DNA from: an uncultured Azospirillum sp. | GTDB taxonomy: Bacteria; Pseudomonadota; Alphaproteobacteria; RF32; CAG-239 | Assembly: GCA_900538765.1 (NCBI GenBank) | Contig: UQAB01000014.1 | Span: forward strand, 1-40,751 | Direction: 5' to 3' | DNA: 40,751 nt | In this document: one piece after another, positions 31,331 through 39,554 of the stretch | How positions within the stretch are numbered: the first letter of the stretch is position 1 | How the letters are laid out: each line of letters starts with the position of its first letter | Made by a program: the position numbers and the translations under genes | Notes under the pieces: model-generated | Seen by the model: only the letters and a program-made list of their open reading frames with translations | What the model was told of the DNA's origin: nothing | The model's database searches: none

Positions 31331-32287
31331 CTATTTCTTTTCTAAGGCATGAAGCGGATTAACCACGCGGCGGATATGCGGCAGGCTTAAAAAGTCGGTC
31401 TGCATTTCTTTAAGATAAGCCAAATCGGGCAGGGACGGGCGTAACTTACAGCCCAGATATTTGAAAAAGGCTTTGCGCAAATACGGACAGAATTTAGTTT
31501 TTTTGACATATTTCCAATAAGCGGAAACAGCCCTTAGATACATCAGTTTCAACGCATCTTCCGGCAGACCGGGGTTATCAAGGATAGCGTAACAGTAAGC
31601 CATGAAACGGTCATTGTCCAACTGGATTTTATTGCCGGAAAAATTGCCGATTTCCTTTGGAACCAAAACCACATTATCATCAATTTTAACAATTCCCCGC
31701 GCACAAATTGCTGTCCGTAACGGAATGGATTCATCCTGAATAAAAACCCGTTCATCCGCACCGCCGGCTTCTTGCAGAACTTCTGTCCTGATAAGCTGCC
31801 CCATGCGCGTAAAACGCCCGGTCAAAACACCAAGCAGAGCATTTTCATTGTACGAGTAACTGAAGTCGTGAGACATCGTTTCATGCTCAAGCTGCTGCGG
31901 TTCTTTTCCTGTCTTGGAAAAACGGCCGTAAACCATGTCCGCATTCAGTTCTTTGGCCAAAGCCAGCATTTTTTGCGTTGAGTCAATCGGAAAAATATCG
32001 TCAGAATCCAACATTCGGGTATATTCCCCTTTAGCTAAGGCGATCCCCTGATTAATACGCGGACTGATGCCGCGGTTCTCCTTGTTGGCGACAATTGTCA
32101 CATTGGGGAGCCCCTGAGTATATTCACGAATAATGTTAACCGATTTGTCCGTTGAGAGATCGTCAATAAATATATATTCGGGATTTTTCACCCCGGTTTG
32201 TCCGAGCAGGGCTTTCAAGACCGACGGAAGATAATATTCCTTATTATAAACGGTCATTACAAAACTGACGTCAATATTTTTTTTCAT
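31331..32287 (-). CDS. family 2 glycosyltransferase
   Basis: The 318-residue protein has a GT-A fold: DVSFVMTVYNKEYYLPSVLK, IFIDDLSTDKSVNIIREY, NRGISPRINQGIALAKGEY and the metal-binding LDSDDIFP. A likely acceptor or base region follows (ERVFIQDESIPLR). It probably transfers a sugar from a nucleotide donor during LPS, capsule or other surface glycan synthesis; donor and acceptor cannot be read. There are no membrane helices. It follows the DUF2155 gene on the same strand after about 24 nt, so it may be cotranscribed. Confidence 0.9.
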   Translation of the reverse strand: MKKNIDVSFVMTVYNKEYYLPSVLKALLGQTGVKNPEYIFIDDLSTDKSVNIIREYTQGLPNVTIVANKENRGISPRINQGIALAKGEYTRMLDSDDIFPIDSTQKMLALAKELNADMVYGRFSKTGKEPQQLEHETMSHDFSYSYNENALLGVLTGRFTRMGQLIRTEVLQEAGGADERVFIQDESIPLRTAICARGIVKIDDNVVLVPKEIGNFSGNKIQLDNDRFMAYCYAILDNPGLPEDALKLMYLRAVSAYWKYVKKTKFCPYLRKAFFKYLGCKLRPSLPDLAYLKEMQTDFLSLPHIRRVVNPLHALEKK

Positions 32288-32311
32288 TTTCGCCTCAAAC
32301 TGAATTTTTAT

Positions 32312-33331
32312 TTAGAGCTTCAATTCCGGAATTGAAGCGTCTTCCTCCTCAACATTGAACTCAATAAAACGGGCGTCTTCCGTTTCGGTAACTTTTCCGC
32401 CGTCAGAAAAAAGCTCATCAGTTTCTCCCGCTCCGGAAACGACGGTATTATCCGTTGAAGCATTTTCTGAGGGAACAGCCGGCGCTGTTTCCTCTGCGGG
32501 CTGAATAACGTCAGTTTCAACATTCTCCGGTTTGGCCTCGGCTTCAAGCGTTTCAACCTCTGTTACAGCGGAAACATCTTCGCTATCGGCCGGAACCTCC
32601 TCTTCATTGGCCATAACACCGTCATTCGGCTGGGTATTTTCAGCCATATCTGCCTGTACCGGTGTTTCAACTAAAGTTTCCTCGGAAATGTTAATCAGCG
32701 ATTCCGGCGCGCCGTCATCAATAATTTCCTGTTCACCTGTCGGAACGGAGGGAACAGGGGCAGCTTCGGTTACCGGAGCTTCCGCTTGTTTTTCCTCTAA
32801 AACAATATCTTCCGGCGTCGTGACCGGAATCAGGTTCTCTGGCTCAGAATCTTCCGCCGGAATTTCAGCCTCGTCTTCCTTAAGCTGCTGCTGCGGAATT
32901 TCATCCCGCGCTTTCAGCTGCTCGGTATTCAATAGTTTTGACTTGTCCACCTCGGTGTTAATGCATTGCAACAGCCAAACGTCATAAATCGGATGCTCGA
33001 CGGCATTCAGCGCCGGACTGGAAGAAATCATCCAGCCTTTGAAAATATTTTGCTGTTGATTATCCTGCCCAATATCAACCACATCGACAAACGCGTAGTT
33101 ATCGGGCGTTTCCTCGGGCGGACGGGTTTTGCAGGCTCTGACGACAATTGAGAAGCTGCCGAACCGTACTGCTGCATTTACCGGCGCTTCAATAACGTTT
33201 ACCCGGCCGGTAATCTTGTCCATTGCCTGCAGCTTGGCCGTGTTTGTTTCAATTTCCTTGGCGGTTGCCGGAGCGGATAACGCCGCCAGAACAACAGCCG
33301 GAACCAGAAGTTTATTTATTTTCTTCGCCAT
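32312..33331 (-). CDS. DUF2155 domain protein with acidic tail
   Basis: The 339-residue protein has a signal peptide (LLVPAVVLAALSAPATA), then the DUF2155 domain (about 40-130: ITGRVNVIEAPVNAAVRFGS, VVRACKTRPPEETPDNYAFV, NIFKGWMISSSPALNAVEHP, YDVWLLQC). The two Cys could form a disulfide. A long Glu/Pro/Ala-rich, low-complexity tail (about 145-339) is much longer than usual for the family. Proteins of this domain are periplasmic and of unknown role. Its start overlaps the end of the downstream-numbered mlaD gene by 20 bases, a close coupling also seen in other alphaproteobacteria. Confidence 0.88.
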   Translation of the reverse strand: MAKKINKLLVPAVVLAALSAPATAKEIETNTAKLQAMDKITGRVNVIEAPVNAAVRFGSFSIVVRACKTRPPEETPDNYAFVDVVDIGQDNQQQNIFKGWMISSSPALNAVEHPIYDVWLLQCINTEVDKSKLLNTEQLKARDEIPQQQLKEDEAEIPAEDSEPENLIPVTTPEDIVLEEKQAEAPVTEAAPVPSVPTGEQEIIDDGAPESLINISEETLVETPVQADMAENTQPNDGVMANEEEVPADSEDVSAVTEVETLEAEAKPENVETDVIQPAEETAPAVPSENASTDNTVVSGAGETDELFSDGGKVTETEDARFIEFNVEEEDASIPELKL

Positions 33332-33773
33332 TGTCCGTCACCATGAAAATTATTTCGCCGACCATGTCTTCAATGGTCTTAAAATCTTTGACATTGGTAA
33401 TAACATCGCCGTTTTGCAACATTTCCTTAGATTTTCCAGGCTCAATTTTGATAAACTTATCGCCGATAAGACCATCACCGACAATAACCGCCGTACTGTC
33501 TTTGGGCAGAGGAACGGCAGAAGACAGACTCATGACAATTTCCGCGTCATAATTTTCATTGTCAAGCTTTTGGGAAACGACCGTACCGACCTTAATGCCG
33601 TTAATGCGGACGTCTGAACCGACATTCAAACCGCCGACCTTAAGAAAACGTGCGGTAACTTCATAGCCTTTTACTACCTGCAGGTCAGAAACTTTATATG
33701 CAAAATAAAGGAAAAATGCGGCAACAAACAAAACCACAATACCCATAATTGTTTCCATTGGCTTCTTATTCAT
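33312..33773 (-). CDS. mlaD: MlaD/MCE-domain lipid transport protein (second of a tandem pair)
   Basis: MlaD is the periplasmic, inner-membrane-anchored MCE subunit of the Mla system that keeps phospholipids out of the outer leaflet. The 153-residue protein has an N-terminal membrane helix (IMGIVVLFVAAFFLYFAY) and one MCE domain: YEVTARFLKVGGLNVGSDVR, INGIKVGTVVSQKLD, DSTAVIVGDGLIGDKFIKIE. It is followed by DUF2155. The MlaE permease and MlaF ATPase are not in the window. Confidence 0.92.
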   Translation of the reverse strand: MNKKPMETIMGIVVLFVAAFFLYFAYKVSDLQVVKGYEVTARFLKVGGLNVGSDVRINGIKVGTVVSQKLDNENYDAEIVMSLSSAVPLPKDSTAVIVGDGLIGDKFIKIEPGKSKEMLQNGDVITNVKDFKTIEDMVGEIIFMVTDNGEENK

Positions 33774-33811
33774 AAAAAACTCCTTACATCTGTTATATTT
33801 ATTGCGGCAAT

Positions 33812-34297
33812 TTACTTGCAGTTTTTGCGGTTGGCTTTGCCGATGCCGATAATACGGTCAATCAGTTCTTCCAGCACCATGGCGTCCTGCGTATAGGCAA
33901 ACTCGCCGCCCGGCGCCAGATAATCGGGAGACCCGCCCGGTTCGATTTCAATATATTTGTTGCCCATCAGTCCCGAACTGACGATGGAAGCGCTGCTGTC
34001 GTCGGGAATTTTGACCTGTTCGGAAATATCAAGCGTCAGAATGGCATGAAAATGGTCATCCAGCTGCGCGTTGACAACCCGACCGATATCCATGCCGGCC
34101 AGTCGGACTTTATCGCCGACCAAAAGGCCGTCGGTTCGGCCGAAGCGGGCGTTTATTTCATAAGAGCGGCCGTTCTCGGTTTGGGCAGCACCGGTTCCCC
34201 GCAATACAAAAAAAGTGCACAGCAAAACGACGGCCAAACCGGCATAAAGGCCGGTTTTCAGCGTTTTTGTTTCTTCACTGGTATATTTTTCAGGCAT
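33812..34297 (-). CDS. mlaD: MlaD/MCE-domain protein (first of a tandem pair)
   Basis: The 161-residue protein has an N-terminal membrane helix (TGLYAGLAVVLLCTFFVL) and an MCE domain: YEINARFGRTDGLLVGDKVR, LAGMDIGRVVNAQL, DSSASIVSSGLMGNKYIEIE. It is clearly paralogous to the next gene, 38 bp away, but differs at most positions. Strong AGGAG precedes the ATG. Two single-MCE genes side by side could form a mixed hexamer or arise from duplication with divergence. Its promoter probably lies in the A/T-rich 172-bp gap shared with the divergent ABC gene. Confidence 0.9.
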   Translation of the reverse strand: MPEKYTSEETKTLKTGLYAGLAVVLLCTFFVLRGTGAAQTENGRSYEINARFGRTDGLLVGDKVRLAGMDIGRVVNAQLDDHFHAILTLDISEQVKIPDDSSASIVSSGLMGNKYIEIEPGGSPDYLAPGGEFAYTQDAMVLEELIDRIIGIGKANRKNCK

Positions 34298-34469
34298 AAA
34301 AAACTCCTAAACACAAAATTTCTGCCCCTATAAAAACACATTTTTCACAATTAATAAATTAAAAAAACAAATTATCATCAAACTTTTTATAACTCTTAAA
34401 AAAATCTTAAAATTTAAAAATAAATAAGCTAGACTGGAAACAATTTGAAACGAGTCAAAAGGCGGCAAA

Positions 34470-35210
34470 ATGATTACAGTGCGCGGATTATCTAAGAATT
34501 TCGGCAAAATAACGGCGTTGGACGATGTCTGTTTTGACATCAAAAAAGGCGAAATAGTCGCTTTGCTCGGCGCCAACGGTGCCGGAAAAACCACTTTGCT
34601 CCGCATTCTGGCCGGATTGTTATCCCCAGCCGGCGGCTGTGTTTTTATTAATGAGGAAGACATTGCCGGCAGCAGAGTCGACGCGTTGCGCAAAATTGGC
34701 TATGTTCCGGAAAACAGCCCTTTGTATGACAACATGACCGTCTTTGAATTTTTGCAGTTTACAGCCGGAATGCGCGGCCTCAGCGCTGAAACTTTCTCTC
34801 AGCGGACGGAAGAACTTATCCGCGGACTGGACTTGTCCGGCGTCATCAACCGCCGCATTTCCGGCCTGTCCAAAGGTTTTCGCCATCGTGTCGGCATTGC
34901 CGGCGGCATTATTCACAATCCCGAAATCCTGCTTCTTGACGAACCGGCCGAGGGACTGGATCCTAATCAGAAATTTGCGCTTGTCAATTTTATCAAAGCT
35001 TACGCCAGCCGCGGTATCGTTCTGCTGTCAACGCATATTATGGAAGATGTCGAAGCCGCCGCCACCCGCATTCTGCTGCTCGACCACGGGCGGCTGGTTA
35101 AGGATACGACGCCGGAGCGGCTCAGGCGCCTGCTGCCGGAAAATGATCTTTCCGCAGCTTTTCGCAGTCTGACAACCGGAGGAGGGCGCAATGTCGAATC
35201 CCTTTATTAG
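34470..35210 (+). CDS. ABC transporter ATP-binding protein, GldA-like
   Basis: The 246-residue ATPase has Walker A LLGANGAGKTTLLRILAG, a Q-loop near GYVPENSPLYDNMTV, signature LSKGFRHRVGIAGG in place of LSGGQ, Walker B EILLLDEPAEGLDPNQ and H-loop LSTHIMEDVEA. The LSKG-type signature is that of the GldA/NatA-like exporters. The next gene starts 20 nt before this stop, coupling it to its permease. It heads a four-gene run ending in a DUF4340 protein. Substrate unknown. Confidence 0.92.
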   Translation: MITVRGLSKNFGKITALDDVCFDIKKGEIVALLGANGAGKTTLLRILAGLLSPAGGCVFINEEDIAGSRVDALRKIGYVPENSPLYDNMTVFEFLQFTAGMRGLSAETFSQRTEELIRGLDLSGVINRRISGLSKGFRHRVGIAGGIIHNPEILLLDEPAEGLDPNQKFALVNFIKAYASRGIVLLSTHIMEDVEAAATRILLLDHGRLVKDTTPERLRRLLPENDLSAAFRSLTTGGGRNVESLY

Positions 35211-35916
35211 TATTTGGCGCAAAGAATTTTATGCCCTGTTTTCAGGCTGGCTCGGTTTTTTCATTCTGCTGGTCTATCTGGTTTTGTCCCTTGGTATGTG
35301 CTTTTTTGCCGGAGATTTTTTCAGGATAAACAATCAGGCGCTGTTTTCTTTTTTTCGTTTCCAGCCGGAAATTCTGGCCTTGCTCGTTCCGGCGGTGTCC
35401 ATGCCTCTCTGGACGGATGAAAGCCGCCGTGGCACAATAGATTTCCTGTTGTCGCAGCCCGTAAAATATGCAACGGCGGTTATGGCCAAATTTGCCGCCG
35501 CCTGGAGTTTTGGCGCGGTTATGCTGTTGTGCACGCTGCCGCTGGCCTTTGTCAGTTCTTTTTACATAAGGCTGGACTGGCAGAATATTGTTCTGGCTTA
35601 TGTCGCCGTCTGGTTGGTTATCGGCGCGTTTGCCGCCGTGGGAAGCGTTATCTCCGCCCTGAGTTCCAATCCGGTACTGACTTATGTCTGTTCTTTTTTC
35701 TGCGCCTGGATGCTGCTGGAACTTAACCCGAGCGTGCTGTTTTCCTGGGTTGCCCGCCGCTTTAAGGGGCAGGTGTCGGTCGTGCTCGATTTTCGGTCGG
35801 AATATGCGGACATGATTGCCGGTCAGCTCGCGCTCAATAATCTCATCTATTTCGGCCTGATAATCATCCTCTCTTTGTGGCTGAATGTCGTTATTATCGC
35901 CAACAAAAAGAATTAG
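35191..35916 (+). CDS. ABC-2 type permease, GldF-like
   Basis: The 241-residue membrane protein has about six hydrophobic segments (first at WLGFFILLVYLVLSLGMCFF; last at LIYFGLIIILSLWLNVVIIA). The motif MPLWTDESRRGTIDFLLSQP is typical of ABC-2 permeases of the Gld/Nat type. It overlaps the ATPase gene and is followed by a GldG-like gene, with AGGAG overlapping its stop. Confidence 0.9.
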   Translation: MSNPFISIWRKEFYALFSGWLGFFILLVYLVLSLGMCFFAGDFFRINNQALFSFFRFQPEILALLVPAVSMPLWTDESRRGTIDFLLSQPVKYATAVMAKFAAAWSFGAVMLLCTLPLAFVSSFYIRLDWQNIVLAYVAVWLVIGAFAAVGSVISALSSNPVLTYVCSFFCAWMLLELNPSVLFSWVARRFKGQVSVVLDFRSEYADMIAGQLALNNLIYFGLIIILSLWLNVVIIANKKN

Positions 35917-35926
35917 GAGCCTGCGT

Positions 35927-37789
35927 ATGAAACTGACTAAAACTTCCGTTTTGTTGATTCTGGCGCTACTGTTGAGCGCTTCCTTTGTCCTTTTGAACTT
36001 TGGCAGCTCAATCCTCTTTGCCGGGCATATTGCCGATTTTACCGCCGACAAGCGCCTGAGCCTGCGGCCAGAAACCGAAAAAATGCTCTCTGAAATCAAA
36101 ACGCCGCTGACCGTCCGCCTTTATGTTTCCGCCGGAGTTGAAAAAGATTATCCGCAGACCTGGCAGTTTTCCCGCGCGATTATTCGCTTGCTCGAACAGT
36201 ATCAGAATGCCTCAAACGGCGCGGTCAGCTATGATGTCAAATATCCCGAGCCTTTTGACGAAGTTTCTCGCGAGGCGGAAATGCTGGGACTGAAAAGCTT
36301 TTACGGTACCGACGGCAAAAATGTCATGTATTTTGGTGCTTTGGTAATGGCCGACCGCGGTGACAGCTATGTTATTCCGAGCTTTGTTGAATTACGCCGC
36401 AATTACCTTGAAAGCGATTTGAACCGGATTTTGCTCAATTTGAACGAAGACCGCCGCCCGCCCAAAATCGGCGTTATCGCCCCGGAACAACAAATCGGCA
36501 ATCCGCGCCTGCCGTTCATCAAACCGGGAGAACGGTGGAATTTTCTCAACCAGCTGACCAATGATTATCAGCTGGTGCCGATTTCGCCTCAGGCCGTCCA
36601 AATCGGTGCCGACATCAACACCCTGATTGTCGTTATGCCCTCGTACGGCCTGCCGCCTTTGGGACTTTACGCCCTTGACCAGTTTGTGCTGCGCGGCGGC
36701 AATCTGATTTTGCTGGTTGATTCGCTGAATGAGCACACCAATAAAATAACCGATGACAAGACATTCAAAAAACTGCTGGAAAACTGGGGGATTTATATCA
36801 ATCCGCAACAAATCGCCGGCGATAAGAACAATGCCGAGGAGGCTCTGTTTGACGGACAGGCGCTGTTGTATTATCCGTGGATTAACCTGCCGGCGGCTAA
36901 TATCGAACAACAGCATCTGATATCCCGCGGCCTGAACAGTCTTATTTTCCGTTCTCCGCTGGCCGTAAATATTGCCGAGCGGGATGGTGTGCGGGCAACG
37001 CCGCTTGCCGGAACCTCTGACGCGGCCGGTTATGTCCCTGCCAAATTTGCCGTTTTGCCGGATAAAGCCGCCGTCCTGCGCAACTACCGGGAAGGAAACG
37101 GTATGCCAGCCAATCTGGTTTGGCTGCTGGAAGGCAATTTCAAATCTTTCTTCACCGGCAATGTTATGGAGGGAACGCCTTATGCCAAACAAATGCTTGA
37201 ATATCTGCCTGAATCGCTCAACCCCGGAAAAATTCTCATCATTGGCGATACGGATTTTATTTATGACGACATCTGGTCGGATGCCGAATATACCGCCGGC
37301 AATCCGGTCTGGGGCATAGTCCCCTGGGCAGACAATGGCGATTTGCTTCTCCGCGCCGTTGATTATATGAGCGGAAGCCATGATTATCTGCAAAATGCAC
37401 ATCGGCCGCTGCTGTGGGACATCTCGTTGCGAACGTTGTTCCGCAATGAAGCGGGACAGCCTCTTGCCGACGCTTATAACAACACCATTCGCCGCCTGAA
37501 ACAAAATACCCTGACGGTTGAACGGCTGCAAGCCGAGGAAAAGATTTCGGGACTGACGCTGGATGAAATGCAGCAGCTTGACAATGCCCGGAAAAATATC
37601 GCCGCCGGAGAAGATAAAATCCGCGAGTTTAATTATAAAATCGAGCAGGAAACATCTCGGCGCGTCCTGTGGTTTATCTTTGCAGCGTCAGCTTTGAGCC
37701 TGCTGACCGTTCTGGGCATCCTGTTTAGCGTCAGGTTAAGCCGCAGCCGCCGGAGATATCGCAACCCGTTGGAGGAAAACCATGAATAA
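35927..37789 (+). CDS. GldG-like ABC auxiliary membrane protein
   Basis: The 620-residue protein has an N-terminal membrane helix (TSVLLILALLLSASFVLL), a large extracytoplasmic region (FTADKRLSLRPETEKMLSEI, TPLTVRLYVSAG, NTLIVVMPSYGLPPLGLYAL) and a C-terminal helix (VLWFIFAASALSLLTVLGIL) with a basic cytoplasmic tail. This is the layout of GldG family proteins (GldG_uncharacterised ABC auxiliary). In Bacteroidetes such proteins take part in gliding; in proteobacteria the role is unknown. ATG 35927 is chosen for its AGGAG at 7 nt. Confidence 0.9.
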   Translation: MKLTKTSVLLILALLLSASFVLLNFGSSILFAGHIADFTADKRLSLRPETEKMLSEIKTPLTVRLYVSAGVEKDYPQTWQFSRAIIRLLEQYQNASNGAVSYDVKYPEPFDEVSREAEMLGLKSFYGTDGKNVMYFGALVMADRGDSYVIPSFVELRRNYLESDLNRILLNLNEDRRPPKIGVIAPEQQIGNPRLPFIKPGERWNFLNQLTNDYQLVPISPQAVQIGADINTLIVVMPSYGLPPLGLYALDQFVLRGGNLILLVDSLNEHTNKITDDKTFKKLLENWGIYINPQQIAGDKNNAEEALFDGQALLYYPWINLPAANIEQQHLISRGLNSLIFRSPLAVNIAERDGVRATPLAGTSDAAGYVPAKFAVLPDKAAVLRNYREGNGMPANLVWLLEGNFKSFFTGNVMEGTPYAKQMLEYLPESLNPGKILIIGDTDFIYDDIWSDAEYTAGNPVWGIVPWADNGDLLLRAVDYMSGSHDYLQNAHRPLLWDISLRTLFRNEAGQPLADAYNNTIRRLKQNTLTVERLQAEEKISGLTLDEMQQLDNARKNIAAGEDKIREFNYKIEQETSRRVLWFIFAASALSLLTVLGILFSVRLSRSRRRYRNPLEENHE

Positions 37790-38750
37790 TGCTTATTTGC
37801 GCCGCGGACTGGGATTGTTTGTCTTTGCATTATGTTTCGCTTTGTTCAGCCTGTTTCCGGTCTATTATGAAAATCTCGGCTCTCTGAAAGGCGAACCGCT
37901 TTTTCCTGATTTGGAACTGTCGCAAATTGCCGAAATCAGAATACATACGCCCAAGGAAGAAATAACGCTGGTCAAAGACGAAAACCTCTGGCGGGTCAGC
38001 GAGGCGGATATGTATTTTGCCAATTATCAAATGGTTGAAAAGCTGCTTGACTTTTTCCGTTATTCCCGTATCCACCGGGCAGTCGAACTGACTGATGCTG
38101 AGTTCGCCGACAATTTTGTAAACAACGCTGCTGAAATCGTTCTGGCCGACACCGGCGGAAAAACGCTTGGCAGCGTTATTGTTGGCCGCCGGACATATAA
38201 CAATAAATTTGCCTATGTTCGTTTTCCCGACAGTGAGAAAATCTATATGGTCAGCAATGCGGCGCTTCTGCCGGAATACGTTCATGCCTGGCTGCAACAG
38301 CCGCTGCTGACGCTCAATCCGGCGGAAGTCAGGGACATTATTGTCAAACGCTCGCCCAAAGACTTGATTATCGGTCGGGACGTGCCGGGATATCCATTCT
38401 GGATAATGGACGGCAACCGGATGTTGCGCCGCGCCGACCCTGAAGATTTGCTCAATCAGCTCCAGTCCGTCACTTTCACGGATGTCCGTTCGGCTCAGAA
38501 TTTTGACGAGCAGCTCTTTACGCAGCACCGGGAACTGCGCGTTGTGACTTTTGACGGTCTGATTGTTGATTTGATTCTCTTCAAAAAAGACAAGGAATAC
38601 TGGCTGAAACAAAAATTATCCGCCACCAGCCTACCAACTTCGGTTGTCAATGCTTATATTAAAAATAATGAGGCATTGTCAAACTACTGGTATTTCCGTC
38701 TGAGCAGTTATGCCGGCAGCCGCCTCTGGAATGCTGAAATATCGGGATAG
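37782..38750 (+). CDS. DUF4340 domain protein
   Basis: The 322-residue protein has an N-terminal membrane anchor (GLFVFALCFALFSLFP) and a DUF4340-type extracytoplasmic domain: IRIHTPKEEITLVKDENLWR, EIVLADTGGKTLGSVIVGRR, AYVRFPDSEKIYMVSNAALL, WLQQPLLTLNPAEVRDIIVK. These proteins often travel with GldFG-like ABC genes, as here. It overlaps the GldG-like gene by 8 nt. Function is unknown but is probably part of the same envelope complex. Confidence 0.88.
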   Translation: MNNAYLRRGLGLFVFALCFALFSLFPVYYENLGSLKGEPLFPDLELSQIAEIRIHTPKEEITLVKDENLWRVSEADMYFANYQMVEKLLDFFRYSRIHRAVELTDAEFADNFVNNAAEIVLADTGGKTLGSVIVGRRTYNNKFAYVRFPDSEKIYMVSNAALLPEYVHAWLQQPLLTLNPAEVRDIIVKRSPKDLIIGRDVPGYPFWIMDGNRMLRRADPEDLLNQLQSVTFTDVRSAQNFDEQLFTQHRELRVVTFDGLIVDLILFKKDKEYWLKQKLSATSLPTSVVNAYIKNNEALSNYWYFRLSSYAGSRLWNAEISG

Positions 38751-38765
38751 AAAGGATTTGCGAAG

Positions 38766-39530
38766 ATGAGCGGCAAGTATGACGACTGTTTGGAATTGTC
38801 TGAAAAATATCAGGAAACCGAACGGCTATTGAAAGCCAGCGAAAAAGAAAGCGATTCCAAATCTTACTTTCTGGCGCAGGCGTCGCATGATTTGCGCCAG
38901 CCGCTGCATGCTCTGCGTATTTTTGCCGCGCTTCTTGCCGACACCAAACTTTTACCGCAACAGAAAAACCTGATTGAAAAAATTATAGCAGCGGCAGACA
39001 ATATGCACGACTTGTTGAACAACTATCTTGATTTATCCAAATTAGACTACGGCGGTACAAAATATGAAGAACATATTTTCTGCCTGCATGAGTTGACCGA
39101 TAAGCTGGCTGAAGAATTTTCCATGATTAGCATTTGTCATCACAAACATCTCCATTACATTCCCTGTTCTTTAGAAATCCGCAGCGACAAAATTCTGTTG
39201 GAACGCATGCTGCGCAATCTGCTGACCAATGCTGTCAAATATGCCAAGCGCAAAATCGTCTTTGGCTGCAAACGCCGCGGAAACTTTGTTCAAATTATTG
39301 TTATGGATGACGGCATTGGCATAAGCGATGCTGATTTGCCGCATATTTTTGATGAATTTTACCAAAGCGGGCAAAACCCGGAAAACAAAAAAAGCGGTTC
39401 AGGCCTGGGACTGGCGATTGTCAAAAAAATTGCCGATTTGTTCAAGACAAGAATACGTGTCAAAACGCAGCCGGGGCAGGGGACTAGTTTCAGTTTTCTG
39501 CTTCCCACCGCAAAGAAGAAAGAGGCCTGA
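38766..39530 (+). CDS. histidine kinase without a sensor domain
   Basis: The 254-residue protein has a short coiled segment, then the HisKA dimerisation region with the phospho-acceptor His41 in ASHDLRQPLHAL. The HATPase_c domain follows: LRNLLTNAVKYAKR (N box), VMDDGIGISDADLPHIFDEF (G1/F) and GSGLGLAIVKKIADLF (G2). There is no membrane helix, PAS domain or receiver domain, and no response-regulator gene nearby. It starts 15 nt after the DUF4340 stop with AAAGGA near its ATG, so it is probably cotranscribed with the ABC system. Confidence 0.9.
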   Translation: MSGKYDDCLELSEKYQETERLLKASEKESDSKSYFLAQASHDLRQPLHALRIFAALLADTKLLPQQKNLIEKIIAAADNMHDLLNNYLDLSKLDYGGTKYEEHIFCLHELTDKLAEEFSMISICHHKHLHYIPCSLEIRSDKILLERMLRNLLTNAVKYAKRKIVFGCKRRGNFVQIIVMDDGIGISDADLPHIFDEFYQSGQNPENKKSGSGLGLAIVKKIADLFKTRIRVKTQPGQGTSFSFLLPTAKKKEA

Positions 39531-39549
39531 AGAATCAGGCCTCTTTTTC
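39517..39549 (+). terminator. bidirectional terminator between kinase and secreted gene
   Basis: AGAGGCCTGA (39521-39530) pairs with TCAGGCCTCT (39535-39544) around AGAA, then TTTT. The kinase stop codon is in the left arm. On the other strand a T-rich run follows as well. Confidence 0.88.
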
Positions 39550-39554
39550 TTATG

